This document shows, piece after piece, positions 1-11,433 of a DNA stretch of 64,000 bases. A program made the position numbers and the translations under genes. Under the pieces are notes generated by a model. The model worked only from the letters and a program-made list of their open reading frames with translations. It had not been told where the DNA came from and made no database searches. The DNA comes from Phlyctochytrium arcticum (taxonomy: Eukaryota > Chytridiomycota > Chytridiomycetes > Chytridiales > Chytridiaceae): positions 186,001 to 250,000 of the forward strand of contig JAHLKI010000013.1 in assembly GCA_025602905.1 (NCBI GenBank). Reading direction: 5' to 3'. Each line of letters begins with the position of its first letter. Position 1 is the stretch's first letter.

Positions 1-800
1 TGTTGACTAATGGCCCAGAACCCCATCAATTGGCTGTCTGGGATCTCTGTGATCTCAAACCGCTGTACACGCTCACGTCGGTCGTGGACAAGAAACAACC
101 GAGTGAGTCGCCCACTCAGCCTACTTTACCTCTACCGGATAGTCATACTACCATGATACCCCCGAGTCCCTCCGACCCGTCACAACCCTTATCCGACGAC
201 AATCCTATCCACCGCACTACCACCCCCTCCCCCAGCCCTCCACCCCCCTCCGAACCCGATTATCTCCCCGCCGAAATCAAATTTGCCGAAATATCCCGTG
301 ACGGCTCCATGATTTTTGCCAGCGTGTTTGAAGAGCCCGATTTAACCCATTTCTCGCCCACGAGCGCCTACCGCTCGGCCAAAAAACTTTTGGTGTGGGA
401 TTTCTTGCCCCAAGAATCTACCCCTCACCGTCACCGGGTTCGTAAATTTAAAACGATCCGGATTGGGGGGCGCGGTGGGACGGGCAATGTCTCGGCTCCT
501 GATAATGCACCTATACCCGCCAATCTGGCCTCTGATCCCCCTACTCCTACTGCTGCTACTACTGATGCTGCTGCTGATCCATTCCTCCCTGCTCCTCCTC
601 CTCCTAATCTCACAACGACCTTGGCCAACATGGTCGGCTTTGCGGCCGCAGATGAAAGCGCTGGTATCGACGTATGGATTTGTTGGGATGAACTTGACGA
701 TGATGATGATGATGATTGCAGTGATGGCGATGGCAGTGAGGAGGAAGAAGAAGTTGTACCGTCACAACATGGTCTTCGGAAGAGTTCTCTTTGCATATAG
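1..800 (+). CDS. WD40-repeat-type protein, 3' end (5' truncated by window)
   Basis: An open frame enters from the left edge (first complete codon at 3) and stops at 798-800, giving 265 residues of C-terminus. Two blade-like pieces are visible, each ending in a WD-type motif (LAVWDL near residue 14, LLVWDF near 133). They are separated by a long proline/serine-rich loop (about residues 33-88). The tail has an alanine/proline-rich stretch and ends in strongly acidic Asp and Glu runs (about 228-248). I infer the last blades of a WD40 propeller, perhaps an F-box/WD or other scaffold protein. The function cannot be named without the missing 5' part. The apparent start codon at 3 is an internal TTG, not a real start. 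Confidence 0.5.
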   Translation, partial: LTNGPEPHQLAVWDLCDLKPLYTLTSVVDKKQPSESPTQPTLPLPDSHTTMIPPSPSDPSQPLSDDNPIHRTTTPSPSPPPPSEPDYLPAEIKFAEISRDGSMIFASVFEEPDLTHFSPTSAYRSAKKLLVWDFLPQESTPHRHRVRKFKTIRIGGRGGTGNVSAPDNAPIPANLASDPPTPTAATTDAAADPFLPAPPPPNLTTTLANMVGFAAADESAGIDVWICWDELDDDDDDDCSDGDGSEEEEEVVPSQHGLRKSSLCI

Positions 801-1021
801 TTTTTTGTTCCATCATACCCTCCTATATATATTTGAAATTTATACTAAATCATCTGACATATGTGGATTGGGGCGAGCGAAAGCGAGCTTCAATGTGTGA
901 GTACCATTCACTGTATGAAGGAGATGTATTGTACTTCTTAGCAAAATGATGGGTCTGACGATGAAAATAAAAAAATGTATCCCCGCTCCCAATGTCCCAA
1001 ACAACAAAAAAAAACATGAAT

Positions 1022-1103
1022 CGTCGCCTACAGGATTCGAACCTGTGCTCCCAGAAGGAAATGGCTTAGCAGGCCACCGCGTTAACCACTCCGCCAAAGC
1101 GAC
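1022..1103 (-). tRNA. tRNA-Ser (anticodon GCT)
   Basis: On the minus strand the 82 bases fold as a class II tRNA. The 7-bp acceptor stem is GTCGCTT/AGGCGAC with one G-U pair. The anticodon stem GTGGC/GCCAT closes the loop CTGCTAA (anticodon GCT, reading AGC/AGU). A long variable arm follows, then a T arm with stem ACAGG/CCTGT around TTCGAAT, and discriminator G. The long variable arm and anticodon both give serine. There is no intron and no encoded CCA. Confidence 0.95.
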
Positions 1104-1280
1104 GATTTTTCACATGAACGAAAAGTCTCTCTGCCGAATATATAGCATGCAAATCGTATAATAGCTGACCACTCCGCCAAAGCGACTAAATTTCTCATGA
1201 AAGAGGACTCTCTCTGCCGAATATATACCATGCAAATCGTATAATAGCTGTACGCAACCCACCGCATTAACCACTCCGCC
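1104..1280. repeat. Tandem copies of the tRNA-Ser 5' half and its leader
   Basis: The 19 bp at 1085-1103 (first bases of the tRNA) recur exactly at 1168-1186. A longer piece reaching the anticodon-side bases recurs at 1258-1280 with two mismatches. The roughly 65-bp spacers (1104-1167 and 1187-1257) are also near-copies, sharing CTCTCTGCCGAATATATA and CATGCAAATCGTATAATAGC. So the tRNA 5' end plus its upstream flank was tandemly duplicated twice. The copies lack the anticodon-to-3' half and cannot make a tRNA. Confidence 0.8.
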
Positions 1281-1325
1281 CATCCATTTTTCCTTCGGAA
1301 AAATGTCTGGGCCAGACCTCGCTCC

Positions 1326-1358
1326 GCTCGCAAATTCCCCTTCGGGAAATTTGCGAGC
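1326..1358. repeat. Inverted repeat (hairpin)
   Basis: Two arms (GCTCGCAAATTCCC and GGGAAATTTGCGAGC) pair almost perfectly around a short loop, with one extra A in the right arm. The role is unknown. It lies just beyond the tRNA-fragment array. Confidence 0.5.
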
Positions 1359-2599
1359 TGCGCGAGCCTCCTCAACTTTTGCTTTGCCAAGTGTATACCA
1401 ACCCATCAGTAGTATATAGTAGATAAACTGCCATGTCCGTATAACATGTAGACTTGCCGATTAGACCATATTGCGTGTATGGGTGTGAGGTGTGTGAGGT
1501 TATGCTTCTGACCATTCGATGCGATTGATGACAACTCCTCAAGAACGGGGATTGTTAATGTAGTGGCCAAAGCTATACAAACTCGAATAAGAACACTCTT
1601 GGACTTATCGTGTATAAGCAGCCAGAAAATGACCTGTCACTTGCAGAGCGCAGTAGAGCGCAGTAGAACTCGAAACTCTGTTATGGTCATTTGTCCTTCC
1701 TCCAAACATTTCCAAAGCTTCCCGAGGTGGTGTCATTGGCGTACGGGCGATGGTTTGCCGTGTCCCGTGTGGTCTTTCGGTAAAGACGATTAAAGTACAA
1801 CCAAGATGTCTCTCATTTTGTCTATAGGCATACGCACAAGCGAAAGTACAAGAGCATCCCACTACTAGAAAGCAATCGCCATGGTTGATAACCTTTCCTG
1901 GCAAACCAATGGGTCGACTCTTTAAAACTGATGGCAGCACCACCAGCAATGGACGTCAGTCGATTCAGGATAACCAGACCGAACGTCCTGTAGAAGGGAA
2001 AAATATCCTTGCGATACCGCCCTGACTGTTCTATTGAATAAAATGTTTTCACTATACGGGTGATGACCTTGTTATTACTGAAGCGAGCGTCGTTATTAAC
2101 TTTGGTTCCTGTCAGCTCACGCGGAAACGTGTCGTCTTCGTCAATGTCATCCAAGCGCATACGAACTTGAACCTCTTCTGCTAAACCTTCCCACAACTAC
2201 GGCTTTGTCTCCGACCTTTGTAACCTTTGATATAAAAAAAACAAGAGCTTTACCCCCAGAGGCACGGGTGGAGGGCTCCGGAGCTTTAATCTGAATAAGC
2301 TTATTTCAGTGGGAATATATGAATGGGGGTCCCTTCATTTTGTACGTACATGAAAAGCGTTCATTATATCTGTTTCGTATCACAATTTTTTTTTCGCCAT
2401 GATTGATCCCCTTCTGTTATAGCCCAGGGATAGACACAAGGTCGTACTTTGCCCATTGTTGAATTGTTGATCATACGATAAACAACACTGTACGAATTTG
2501 AGAGAATGTGCAGGGTAAGCCGTATTTACCTCTAGTAATTGTGTAGCAGGAACATGGAAAATGCCTTGAATAACTATAGTCGTAGAGTTGTGGTTGTTT
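1359..2599. other. Intergenic, no supported gene
   Basis: Only short frames are present. The best is a 124-codon minus-strand frame at 1822-2196, which has no good start, no recognisable motif and no convincing splice extension; it may be a gene relic. Confidence 0.4.
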
Positions 2600-3150
2600 T
2601 ATTTTCCACTTACTTCGCCCAGCACCATTTGCTTGGGACCCCTTGCACATGATGCTCATCCCTATATATATAGTGGGTCCTCGGAGGTAAGGTGCAGCAA
2701 GCCAACATACCCCTTTTCAGTACGACCGTAAAAAGTCTTTTCCATCCATCTTGGCTCCGACATGCTGACAATAATTGAATGTTACAATGGTTTTCACGCC
2801 CATTCCACCATTGGCCAGTCTTGTGTCTCCTACCTAAAGAAATGCACACACAATAGTGTCGGCAGAGGCAATGTCAACGGGTTAGTTTATTTTCCGCTAC
2901 ATCTCCCAGCACCACCGCTTGTAATCATGCAGCTCATTCCTAAATATAGTGAGTCTTTCGAAGGTAATGATCATACCCTTCTTCAGTGCGACCACCAAAG
3001 CCGTTTCCATCCTTTTTGAATGGGATGGCACCTCCATGGGCAAAATGACTGAAAACACTCGAATGTCACAATGTTCTTCACACGGAACCAATGGCCAGTC
3101 TTGTGTGAGAAATGCGCACATAATAGTATCGGGATAGATAATGGAGACCC
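2600..3150. repeat. Diverged tandem duplication upstream of a secreted-protein gene
   Basis: Two units of roughly 260-288 bp share order and content. Both start at TATTTTCC (2600 and 2888) and then carry CCCAGCACCA, a TATA-rich stretch, a GTGAGTC/GTGGGTC-like block, CCATCC, and finally TGGCCAGTCTTGTGT and a GCACA-AATAGT block. The period is 288 bp. The second copy ends about 70 bp before the start of the gene at 3221. Confidence 0.65.
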
Positions 3151-3220
3151 AATAAAAGCCGACCTTGTTAAACCTTGGCACTTCGTTCAACATTGTCTAC
3201 ATCGTCAAAGGTTGCCCCGC

Positions 3221-4225
3221 ATGCGCCTCACACTGGTGTTTCAAGAAGCCCTTGTATCAGCAATCCTGCTCTTTTTTCTCACAAACAATGTGGCCGAGGC
3301 AGCAGAGGCCTGTCATCCTGATGCTCCTGATGTTGCCAAAGTTACTGCCCTTTACAATTCTACCTGGATGTATCTCACGCGTGCCCGCTGTTACCACGAT
3401 ATTGCATTCTATTACAACAATGCCCTGCGAGCAACTCCCAACTTTGCCGAGTGGTTTGAACCTTTTGCACGACAAATGTGGGCATACACTTTGAGGAGCT
3501 TTGGCAGCTGCGCCGTGCAACGAAACTCGAGCCTTTACTCGGGGCGGGCGTGTGAAAACTTTGGAGCACCGAAACCCCTCGTCATTTTTCTTTGGCTCAG
3601 CAACACAAACAGAACGTACGGAGAGACCCGCTTCAAGTGGAAAGATGAGGCCTATCGAAATTTTGTAAAGATAGAGGCAACCGCTTTCACGGGTGCAGCC
3701 GCTAATGACATTAAAGACAGGCTCGGGAACGAAATGGTCATGGTCGCTTCGCAGGGCGCCCAAGGAACTCATGCTCGATCTACCTGGGCTCTATGGACCA
3801 CCGACTATGGCTGGACCCGCTTTCCCATCTACGATTTCTACCACCAAACTGGAGATATCGTCCTGCGGGATAGGTATTATCCTTACTGGGCTGCAAAGAC
3901 GATCAACGGCAACCCTGCCGGCTCGACTAACGTTTCCTGGTTTGCATTCTTTTACGGCCTGTGGCTTGAGTCGGGTCAGAACATCAACTTTCTGACCAAA
4001 TTCTGGCGGTATTACGGCATGTACGCCACAATCCCCTTGAACACTGCAGACAATGTGCACAGGACCACGACCGATATGACTTTGGGCGAATTTATCCATT
4101 TCATGAGTGCTGCTGTCGGCCGCAACTTGTCTACAATGGCAGCAACTAAGTTCAACACGGGATGGAACCCCCAAAGCTACTGGAATGCCACTACCTTGTA
4201 TCCAGAATTGACTTACCCTTATTAA
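3221..4225 (+). CDS. Secreted protein of unknown family
   Basis: This is a single-exon frame of 334 residues. I chose the ATG at 3221 because it opens a clear signal peptide: a basic residue, a hydrophobic core (about residues 9-24) and small residues before a likely cleavage near AEAAEA. The frame stays open about 50 codons upstream, but that part is not signal-like and lies inside the repeated promoter region. The mature protein has several cysteines, many N-glycosylation sequons (NST, NSS, NRT, NVS, NLS, NAT) and many aromatic residues. The C-terminal half reads like an all-helical enzyme end, but there is no HExxH or other catalytic motif. I do not recognise the family; it is probably an extracellular or wall-associated protein. 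Confidence 0.7.
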   Translation: MRLTLVFQEALVSAILLFFLTNNVAEAAEACHPDAPDVAKVTALYNSTWMYLTRARCYHDIAFYYNNALRATPNFAEWFEPFARQMWAYTLRSFGSCAVQRNSSLYSGRACENFGAPKPLVIFLWLSNTNRTYGETRFKWKDEAYRNFVKIEATAFTGAAANDIKDRLGNEMVMVASQGAQGTHARSTWALWTTDYGWTRFPIYDFYHQTGDIVLRDRYYPYWAAKTINGNPAGSTNVSWFAFFYGLWLESGQNINFLTKFWRYYGMYATIPLNTADNVHRTTTDMTLGEFIHFMSAAVGRNLSTMAATKFNTGWNPQSYWNATTLYPELTYPY

Positions 4226-7071
4226 AATGGAATACCCTTGATACCCCCTTTCGAATGCCCGTAAACCGTCTTCCCTTTTGTAACGCCTTCTATGAATTCT
4301 ACTTCTGATTGTCTCTTTGTCCGAAAGTAAAATATTACCCTATAAAAGCTATCTCAGGCGGGCAGTGTTGAAATGTTGAGAGATGACACTGCAGCAATTG
4401 GATAAAATCGATCCCTGAGAGGGTAGATTCAGTCAATACACCTTGTAAAATTACCAGTAACTATTTGCCAATTTGACAAGTGTCACCTTGCTCAATGATT
4501 CAGATTCAATTCAAGGCGTCGCCTGCAAACGCGGTCATTATGCCACAAAGATCCTTGCTTTCTATTGAAATTTGTTTAAAGAGAAACAAAACACATAAGA
4601 TTTTCCAAGGAGTCTAGCGCGACTTTATCAATTGGGTACATGCGGGACTGTTCATTTGGACGAACATAAATTGGCTATGGGGAGATGACCGAGGAAAGCC
4701 TGCTATGGTTGAGAGCTCGTCGTTTACGTTGTGTGTAGCTCTTGTTGTCAACCTGGTCGTCCTGGTCGTTTCGCGACGTGCACGTGACCAAATTCCCACG
4801 GACCAGAATGCAGACAACGGCTGCAATTATTGCATACAATGCTGTCATACTCTAAGTCTCCGGTGTTTTTTTACATATTTGTTGGGTGTCTTGGTACCAT
4901 ATCCAGTACCGTATCCGTCTACTTTCTGCTTCAGGTGACTCGGTTTGTTTTTTAGAGAATGATGGGATTGCAAAATTCCAAGATTTCTTCGCGAGGACCT
5001 TAGCCTTGAAGAGAATTCTGAATGCCTTTGCTTACATCGGCAGCATCAAAGGGCTCTTTTTGTCTTCCAAAATGGCCAAGTTACTAGACCGTGAGAAATT
5101 TCGTTATGGGAGTGCCAATGATGAGAAAACCACAGGTCTCTTCCATATTGCTGAAAAGTTGGATGTAGGTGAGCCCACTAATGTTGTGCTCCACAAGCGC
5201 TTGCATCTTAAGAAAGAAAGCAGCTCGCCGCGGCTAGTATAGATCAATAAAAAATAATTGGCTGAATTCTGACTTCGTCACAAATCTTCTCTGGTGTGGT
5301 TTTCCACTCGAACTGAAGGGAATAAAAAACTGGGATGGCTGAGATTAAATAGCACGAATCTCTTGAGAAGCTGCACTATTCCTGTTTGTAACCAAAAAGA
5401 TAACTATGCTGATTCTAGGCAGTGCTGATACTTCTGAGACCAAGAGCTCATTTTCACCTCTAAGTCAAAGATTCTCGTATGATGATATGAAGTAATGTTT
5501 TTTTGTGAGGAAGTGAACAGTATTTCCCGGTAGTCCCGGTGGTTTCCAGGACAGTGATTTTGGCACCGCTTTGGACATCACGTTCCACAACAAAGAAGAC
5601 GCCGAGAATAGACAAAGGTCCAGTTGATGGCGCTGATCAGACGCTCTAATTCCGGACAGCCCCGGCACAATGTCCGGAGCTGTCTAATTGATACATTGTC
5701 ATTGGTCCATGTACTCGAGTACAGTTATCCGAGTAAGGCGAAACTTAAAATCGTGGTTGTGACCTTTGTATCAGTTGCGTTCACATTTGAGGAGCACACA
5801 AATTATTTGAAAGTATATTATATTAATTGTTTATCAGATAACATTAGTCAGATAACTCAATATTGCCCAAAGTCACCAAAGTCAGAAACAACCATCATCA
5901 TGTCTCATCATGTGGAGAACAGCGTTAAGCCATTTACGCGTACTATACGCGTGTGTTTCTTGCCAACAAGCAACGCGTTAAGGCCGCTAGGGTTATGCTT
6001 ACGACCAGGACGGCGAGAGAGGCGCAGCGGGGCGTGTTTCGGCTCACAAACGCGAAAACAGCCTCGACGCACTGGGAGTTTTGGGCGAACATGGAATGAT
6101 GCTGGTGTGCTGAATTAATAAGGTGTGCAGAATATCATATGAATATTATGAAAATGAATGGGGTTGAATTTCAACCGTTGAAGCTCGAAGCGAATCATTA
6201 TGATTGATTCGGATAACAGTGGCCATCGCGAACGACCGGGGGAGAGCTGGGAGTTGCGGCCTCATCGCGTCGAGGTGTTCCAACACTTTTGACGCAACGA
6301 CTCTCTCAGCAAGTACGCTCCACGGAAAATCATACATCAAAAAACCCATGTCGTCCTTCTTTTGTTGCCGAAGGGAAAGTCAAATTTGCCCCCCGTGTGG
6401 GCCGTGGTCCTCGGTACGGGAAGGTCATCCTCGGCAGCGCAGAGAGCGCAGACTCGCCGCAGAGACGACACCAGGCCACAAACCTGCAGCATTGTCCACC
6501 GGCGTCCTACGGTCCCTGCCGACCGCCATGAAAAAATCCTAAAACCCCAAATCCTATCTGGCGATATATAATAGCCGGCAAAAATCGTAGTGCACGGGAG
6601 CATCGCAGTGGCCCAAAAATGCCAGTGTTGGCCGGCGAGTCGGCGACCAAAGTCAAGGCCAAAAGCGTGCAGTCTGGGTGGTGCACCTGTTATCTCCCTT
6701 GTCTTTCAACCGGGCATCGCATATCAGACTCGTATCTCGCGGGGTTGCGCCGGCGTTTCGAGATCCGCCACGACAGAGCAGACAATCAGCGCTCGCTTTT
6801 TATTACTCGAGTAGACTCCGACGACTCTTGGCAACTTTTGCTTCTGCGGAAGAAAGTTGTTGGCCAAAGCTGCTGCTCCATTAGATAGACTATTTATTCA
6901 ATAGATACTTATAGATAGAGCTCCCGACTTGGGCAGAGCAGAAACAAGAATTTTTCGGCAACCTGCAATCGATTTCTTCAGACTTCTCCAACCCCGAACC
7001 ATAGAACGACAGAATAATAGAAAGAAGTACAATCTTCACGAACCTCATCATCCTGGACGACCGGCCTCAAT
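4226..7071. other. Long intergenic region, no convincing gene
   Basis: About 2.8 kb with only short overlapping frames. The best candidates are 4886-5242 (+, 118 codons) and 5624-6118 (+, 164 codons). Neither has a motif, a good start context or a clear splice partner. About 6200-6890 is GC-richer with many short frames in several phases, consistent with a gene relic or regulatory DNA. The last 150 bp are AT-rich and probably hold the promoter and 5' UTR of the gene starting at 7072. Confidence 0.35.
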
Positions 7072-8749
7072 ATGGTGGCGGTCTGGAATCCTATCATGGA
7101 GGGCATGACCCTTCTCTCTCGCGCAATACCCGATTCCAATGCTCAACGAGACCCAGCAGAGTTTACGCAGTCTGAGATGATAGATATCACCCTACGTGTC
7201 GCTGCCATCACCATCTTGTGCAGTAAGTGGTATCTACCGACTCGGGCCCCCAGTTCCAATGACTTAAACCATTTGTTTTTTTAGTCAATCTAGTGGTCTA
7301 CTTCCTTACTTTCCGAAACCGAACAGCACTCGTCAGCCGTCTGATTTTATTCTTTCTGATGGCCCAGACAATCGGAACCACTGCGCAAGCCATTCCAAAG
7401 TTTATGCAACAGCGCAAGTATGTAGTTGTTCAACCCGATGGCTGCAAATCGTGTGCTAACCAATCCCACTTCAGTGAGGCGTTGACGATATACGTTGGGG
7501 TCACCGCCTACATGTTGGCATCCGAAACCTTTAACTGGGTTCTATACCTCCGTTTCAACGCGGTTACACCTTTCCGGCATACGCTGCAGGTCGTTACCCG
7601 GGTATGGCTTTCAATTGAAAGCTTGGCACTGTTGGCAAACTATGTCTTGTGGATGTATGCCACTGCAACGTCAAACTTTGAACTGAGAAGGAATTGCAAT
7701 AAGGCATATTCAGGACTCTCGGTCGTCCAAGCTGCAACGGCTTTGTTTCTCTCTGGATGTAAGACCACATTGCCTTACCCCGCCCGAAATTTAAACTGAC
7801 ATTTGGACTATTCCTTTTAGATTTCACCAAGGTGTACTATTTCCCACGACTCAAACCTGTAGCCGATGATCCCAAAAGCAGAGGCACCGTCACGCGTCTG
7901 TTCACCAGCGGCCTTATTTACTTGTTCCTTGAATGTGTCTTGCATTTGGGATTCACAGTCTTATACCAGTCCATTCCAAAGTACTATACATCGGCCAACA
8001 ATGTCGCTACAGCCGTCCGCTATTCCATCTTTCTCACCTTTGTGTTTCAAATTCGCAACGCGTCGGAGTACAGCAAGCAGGCGACATCATCACGGTTGAG
8101 TACATTCGGCAGCGGAGACGGTCATGAGCTACACAACTTTTCAGATTCTGGAGAGACCAAGAAGCGCTCATCCCTGAAGCCTGGAGTGTCATCCAAGTCT
8201 GCTGCGGTTGGACCTACTTCGCCCACTATGCAGAACGCCCAGCAGGAATCCTATTTAAGCTCCCCGCAACAGCAACCCTATCCCAGCTTCACCCCGCCGG
8301 CGGCAACCCACTTCAATATCCTATCCCTTCCATTACCCCCGCCTCCTCAACGCCCACCCCCATCACCCTTGGCAACCGCCAACTCTGCCCCTGCCCTTCC
8401 ACCCGCACTGAGGGCGCCAGGGTCCCAACGTATCCCAGCGGCCCAACGTGTCCCTTCACCCAAACCCTTTGCGAGCATACAGCGAGTGCAAGTACACAGC
8501 ATTCATGATATCCAACACAGCACGCATCACCACGCCAGTCCAAATATGACGGCAATGTCACCACCCCCCATTTCATACCGATTCCCACCTCCTGCCTCAT
8601 CAAAAGACGGATCTTCCTCTCCACTCCCTCCATTCGCGTCCCCGTCTGCTAATGATTCCACCACCTCATCGCCGCTCCTCACTCATTCAACTGCACCACT
8701 GTTGCCGGTCCCGAACCACTCGAGATCCAGCCCTGCCGAGCACTTATGA
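7072..8749 (+). CDS. Seven-transmembrane protein with proline-rich tail
   Basis: Four exons (7072-7222, 7285-7417, 7475-7758, 7821-8749) close exactly in phase to give 498 residues. All introns are GT..AG (GTAAGT, GTATGT, GTAAGA donors). About seven hydrophobic segments fill residues 30-325, from the one around AAITILCINLVVYFL to the one around AVRYSIFLTFVF. The remaining 170-odd residues form a hydrophilic Ser/Pro/His-rich tail with several polyproline runs, probably cytoplasmic and possibly an SH3 or profilin ligand. There is no cleavable signal peptide. The general plan (short N-terminus, aromatic-rich helices, hydrophilic tail) resembles the 7TM family at 43-56 kb, but I cannot align the two confidently. 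A receptor-like role is inference. Confidence 0.7.
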
Positions 8750-9046
8750 TGAGTCCACTCTTGCACCAGAAAACACTTGTAAACACCTGTAATCACAAAC
8801 ATCCAACGTGCACATTTTTTATTGTAAATTCTACCTGTATCTTTTCAATAGTTTTCATTTAAAAAAAATGATGAGATACGTATCTAGATATGAGTAGTCC
8901 TATGACCAATGCTGGATCCCCAAAATCAGGGGTCTAAAGAAGTGGATGCAAAACAGAACGTACGCTCTTCTTGAAGGCTTAAGCATCTTCAGTGTAGTTT
9001 CTAAATTCTAGTATTAATATTCGTTACGCAAAAATCATTTTGACTC

Positions 9047-11433
9047 TTACCCAGGCACGACCCCCTCCAGCACCTGTCCCTTTCGATGTACTCGTACCCT
9101 CCACCACCTGTGTATGTTAGTTTATTAGCATTAGCTTTCCACTGGTAAGGCGCGGAATTTACCCGTCCTCCTGCTTCTCCAAGACATCCAGCGCTTCTCC
9201 GGCAGATACCATGAGCTCATCATTCTCCCCACTCCCCGTAAAGTCATACACCACTTTTGCTTGGCCAATTACGTCGACCGCTGCTTTGTGAGCTGGTGGG
9301 GGCGGTGGTGGACCTGATGCTTTCCTCACATGCTGCTGCGCATCACTGGCTTTGTCTGGTTCATGGGACTCTTCCGACGTTGGGAGGTCAGCGGCCAGCG
9401 ACTTGTGCGAGCTGGCCTTTTCCGCTGAAGCAGTCGGACCTGATGGAGCAGGTGGAGGGGGTGGTGGAGGAGGCGGCGCACTCGTTGCGACTGGGGAGGT
9501 GGGTGTAGGCGGAGCCTCGCCATGCCCAACATTCATACTTGAGCGAGAGTTTTGCGTCTCCACTGGCGTAAAGGCTTCCGGCGTCTCCATCTCCTCTGCA
9601 TCCTCTTCTGTATGTGTCGAAAACGGATTGGGTGCTCCAGCGCTGCCGACATTGCTCATGCTCTTTATGCTGCTCGTGTCTGACAAGGGGGTAATGGGGC
9701 TTTGGCTCTGATGCGCGCCAGATGCTCCCGCTTCCGCATCCATATAAGCCGCAATAGGCTTTCCATTAAGGGTCGGCGCGGGGGGGTGGTGCAACTCCGT
9801 CAATCGAAGCAAGGTAGACCTGGAGTTTATACTTTTTGTGCATGAGAACGGCAGTACGATACGTAAAGCCATTATGTTGATCGTCCAAATCACGCTGGAC
9901 TTTGTAGTCTTTCGCGATTTCTGGTTTGTTCTTGTAGACGCTGATAAGGGTTTCGACTCCCGCAAGCCGTTTTTCCACCTCTGCCAAGTCCTTATCGAGA
10001 ACTTTGATCCGTTCGGTTGCCTTCTTTTTCCCTTGTTTGGGCGGGAGAACAATGATGGCATCCTCCTTACTATCGTCGAGCTCTGCATTGCCTTTTGTAA
10101 ACTGCCTAGTAACGGTCTTGTTCTTCATGGCGGACGGAGCCAAAGCGCGTTCTTCAAATGTGAAATCTTGGGGGTATGGTGCATGAGTTTGGGACATTTT
10201 GATAAAGGTGGCAGAATCGTAGTTGGGCGTTATCTTGTCGAATATTTCTACCATACTTTGGATGGCCCGAGATACACTGGGGAGCTGGCCTTGAAGAAGG
10301 TCGGAATACCGAAGGAAACACGTTTTGATGAATGCAACCCGGTTTTGCTCGTCTTTGCTTTGGATAATCTAGAAAAGGGCCCATTAATGAACAGAGGGAA
10401 GGGATTGACAACCAATTCACTCACGTCAAGCATGTTTGGCAGCGTTTCCATGTAAAATTTGTCCTTGGCCGCATTAGTCTGATCTAGAAAGCATCAACAA
10501 GATCTAAGTCAATGAACCCCCGCGGCTTGTCCATTCTGATCCTTACTTATGCATTCTTGATACGCATCCGCGCATTCCTTCGCAAAGATTGCCTTCTTCT
10601 CAGCATCATTCCGCAACTATATCCGTCCACAATTTAAGACACCTTTCTCACGTACATCAGAGCAGCCATGCGAACCTTTTCGATATCCTTGGCCGTCTTG
10701 TTCATATCCTGATTGGCACTTTCATACGCTTGGCGCGCAACGTCCATATCCCGAGTCGCCTTGTCATACTTTTGACGCATTTTCTCAAGATTTTCGACCA
10801 CCTTGCGATACTCTGCCACCGCTTTACGCACGTCGTCAAAGAGCTAGTTCCAAGACTATCTTTAGGAGAGAGATGCACCGGATGTGAATATTTCAGAACT
10901 GACCAGCTTGAACAGTTTCTCGTTATCCTTGATCTGCACTTTGATACTTTTCCTGAGCTCACCGTCAAGCTGCTCGGAGAGGGATGTGTGGAAAGAGGCC
11001 GTGTACTCTGTCATGGTCAGTATTTGCATCCAGCTTTGCGAGCATGTACTGCAAACATGATAATATGCCGTATCAGTAAAAATGTAAAAAGCAAACATTT
11101 TGAGCATATGTTGCGTACCCACTCATAACTGCAACACCCAGTCCTTTATGCGCTGCTGCGCTATTAGCCTCCTCCCGTTGCGCTTTTACGAGTTTGTTGA
11201 GTTGTTTTGCATAATCCAACTCGATTTCGGCGCGACGCTTCAGAAATTCATTCATCCGTTCCAGAGACTGCGTTCCCATTTTACTGTAATGCTCTATATT
11301 TTCCCATTGGTCCTAAAAAATAGAGAAAAAAATGGCCAACAGTGATGAATACTTTTGCACACCTAGGCGGGTGGGAAATTGTTTTGCCTACCCAGAGTGT
11401 TCGACCAAACCTGGTCGCCTCAACTTCTGCCAT
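9047..11433 (-). CDS. F-BAR / HR1 / SH3 protein (CIP4-FBP17-Toca type), one frameshift
   Basis: Exons in order: 11392-11433, 11119-11312, 10904-11048, 10652-10843, 10547-10616, 10425-10483, 9163-10368, 9047-9107. Residues 1-270 form an F-BAR domain: the start MAEVEATRFGRTLWDQWENI is typical, followed by KRRAEIELDYAKQL and coiled-coil helices. An HR1/REM-like coiled coil follows (KKKATERIKVLDKDLAEVEK through HKKYKLQVYLASIDG), then a Ser/Pro-rich linker with two polyproline runs. The C-terminal SH3 domain starts at KVVYDFTG, ends VLEGVVPG and carries the DGWW motif. This architecture bends membranes and links Cdc42-type GTPases to actin nucleation. The frame breaks once, at a 7-G run (9780-9786 on the + strand): removing one base restores one 655-residue protein and the correct phase at the last splice site, so it is an assembly error or a recent mutation. 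One donor is GTCAGT. Confidence 0.88.

Noticed and set aside
1822..2196. 124-codon minus-strand frame as a gene
   Set aside because: No ATG at the start, no motif, and no splice partner found.
3071..3220. Upstream extension of the secreted-protein frame
   Set aside because: The extra 50 codons lie in the duplicated promoter DNA, are not signal-like, and would bury the clear signal peptide starting at 3221.
9774..9860. A 43-nt intron (GTATCG..CTCCAG) joining the two frames of the F-BAR gene
   Set aside because: It would remove the final helix of the HR1 coiled coil, which is coding-like and conserved in type; a one-base change in the adjacent 7-G run explains the data better.
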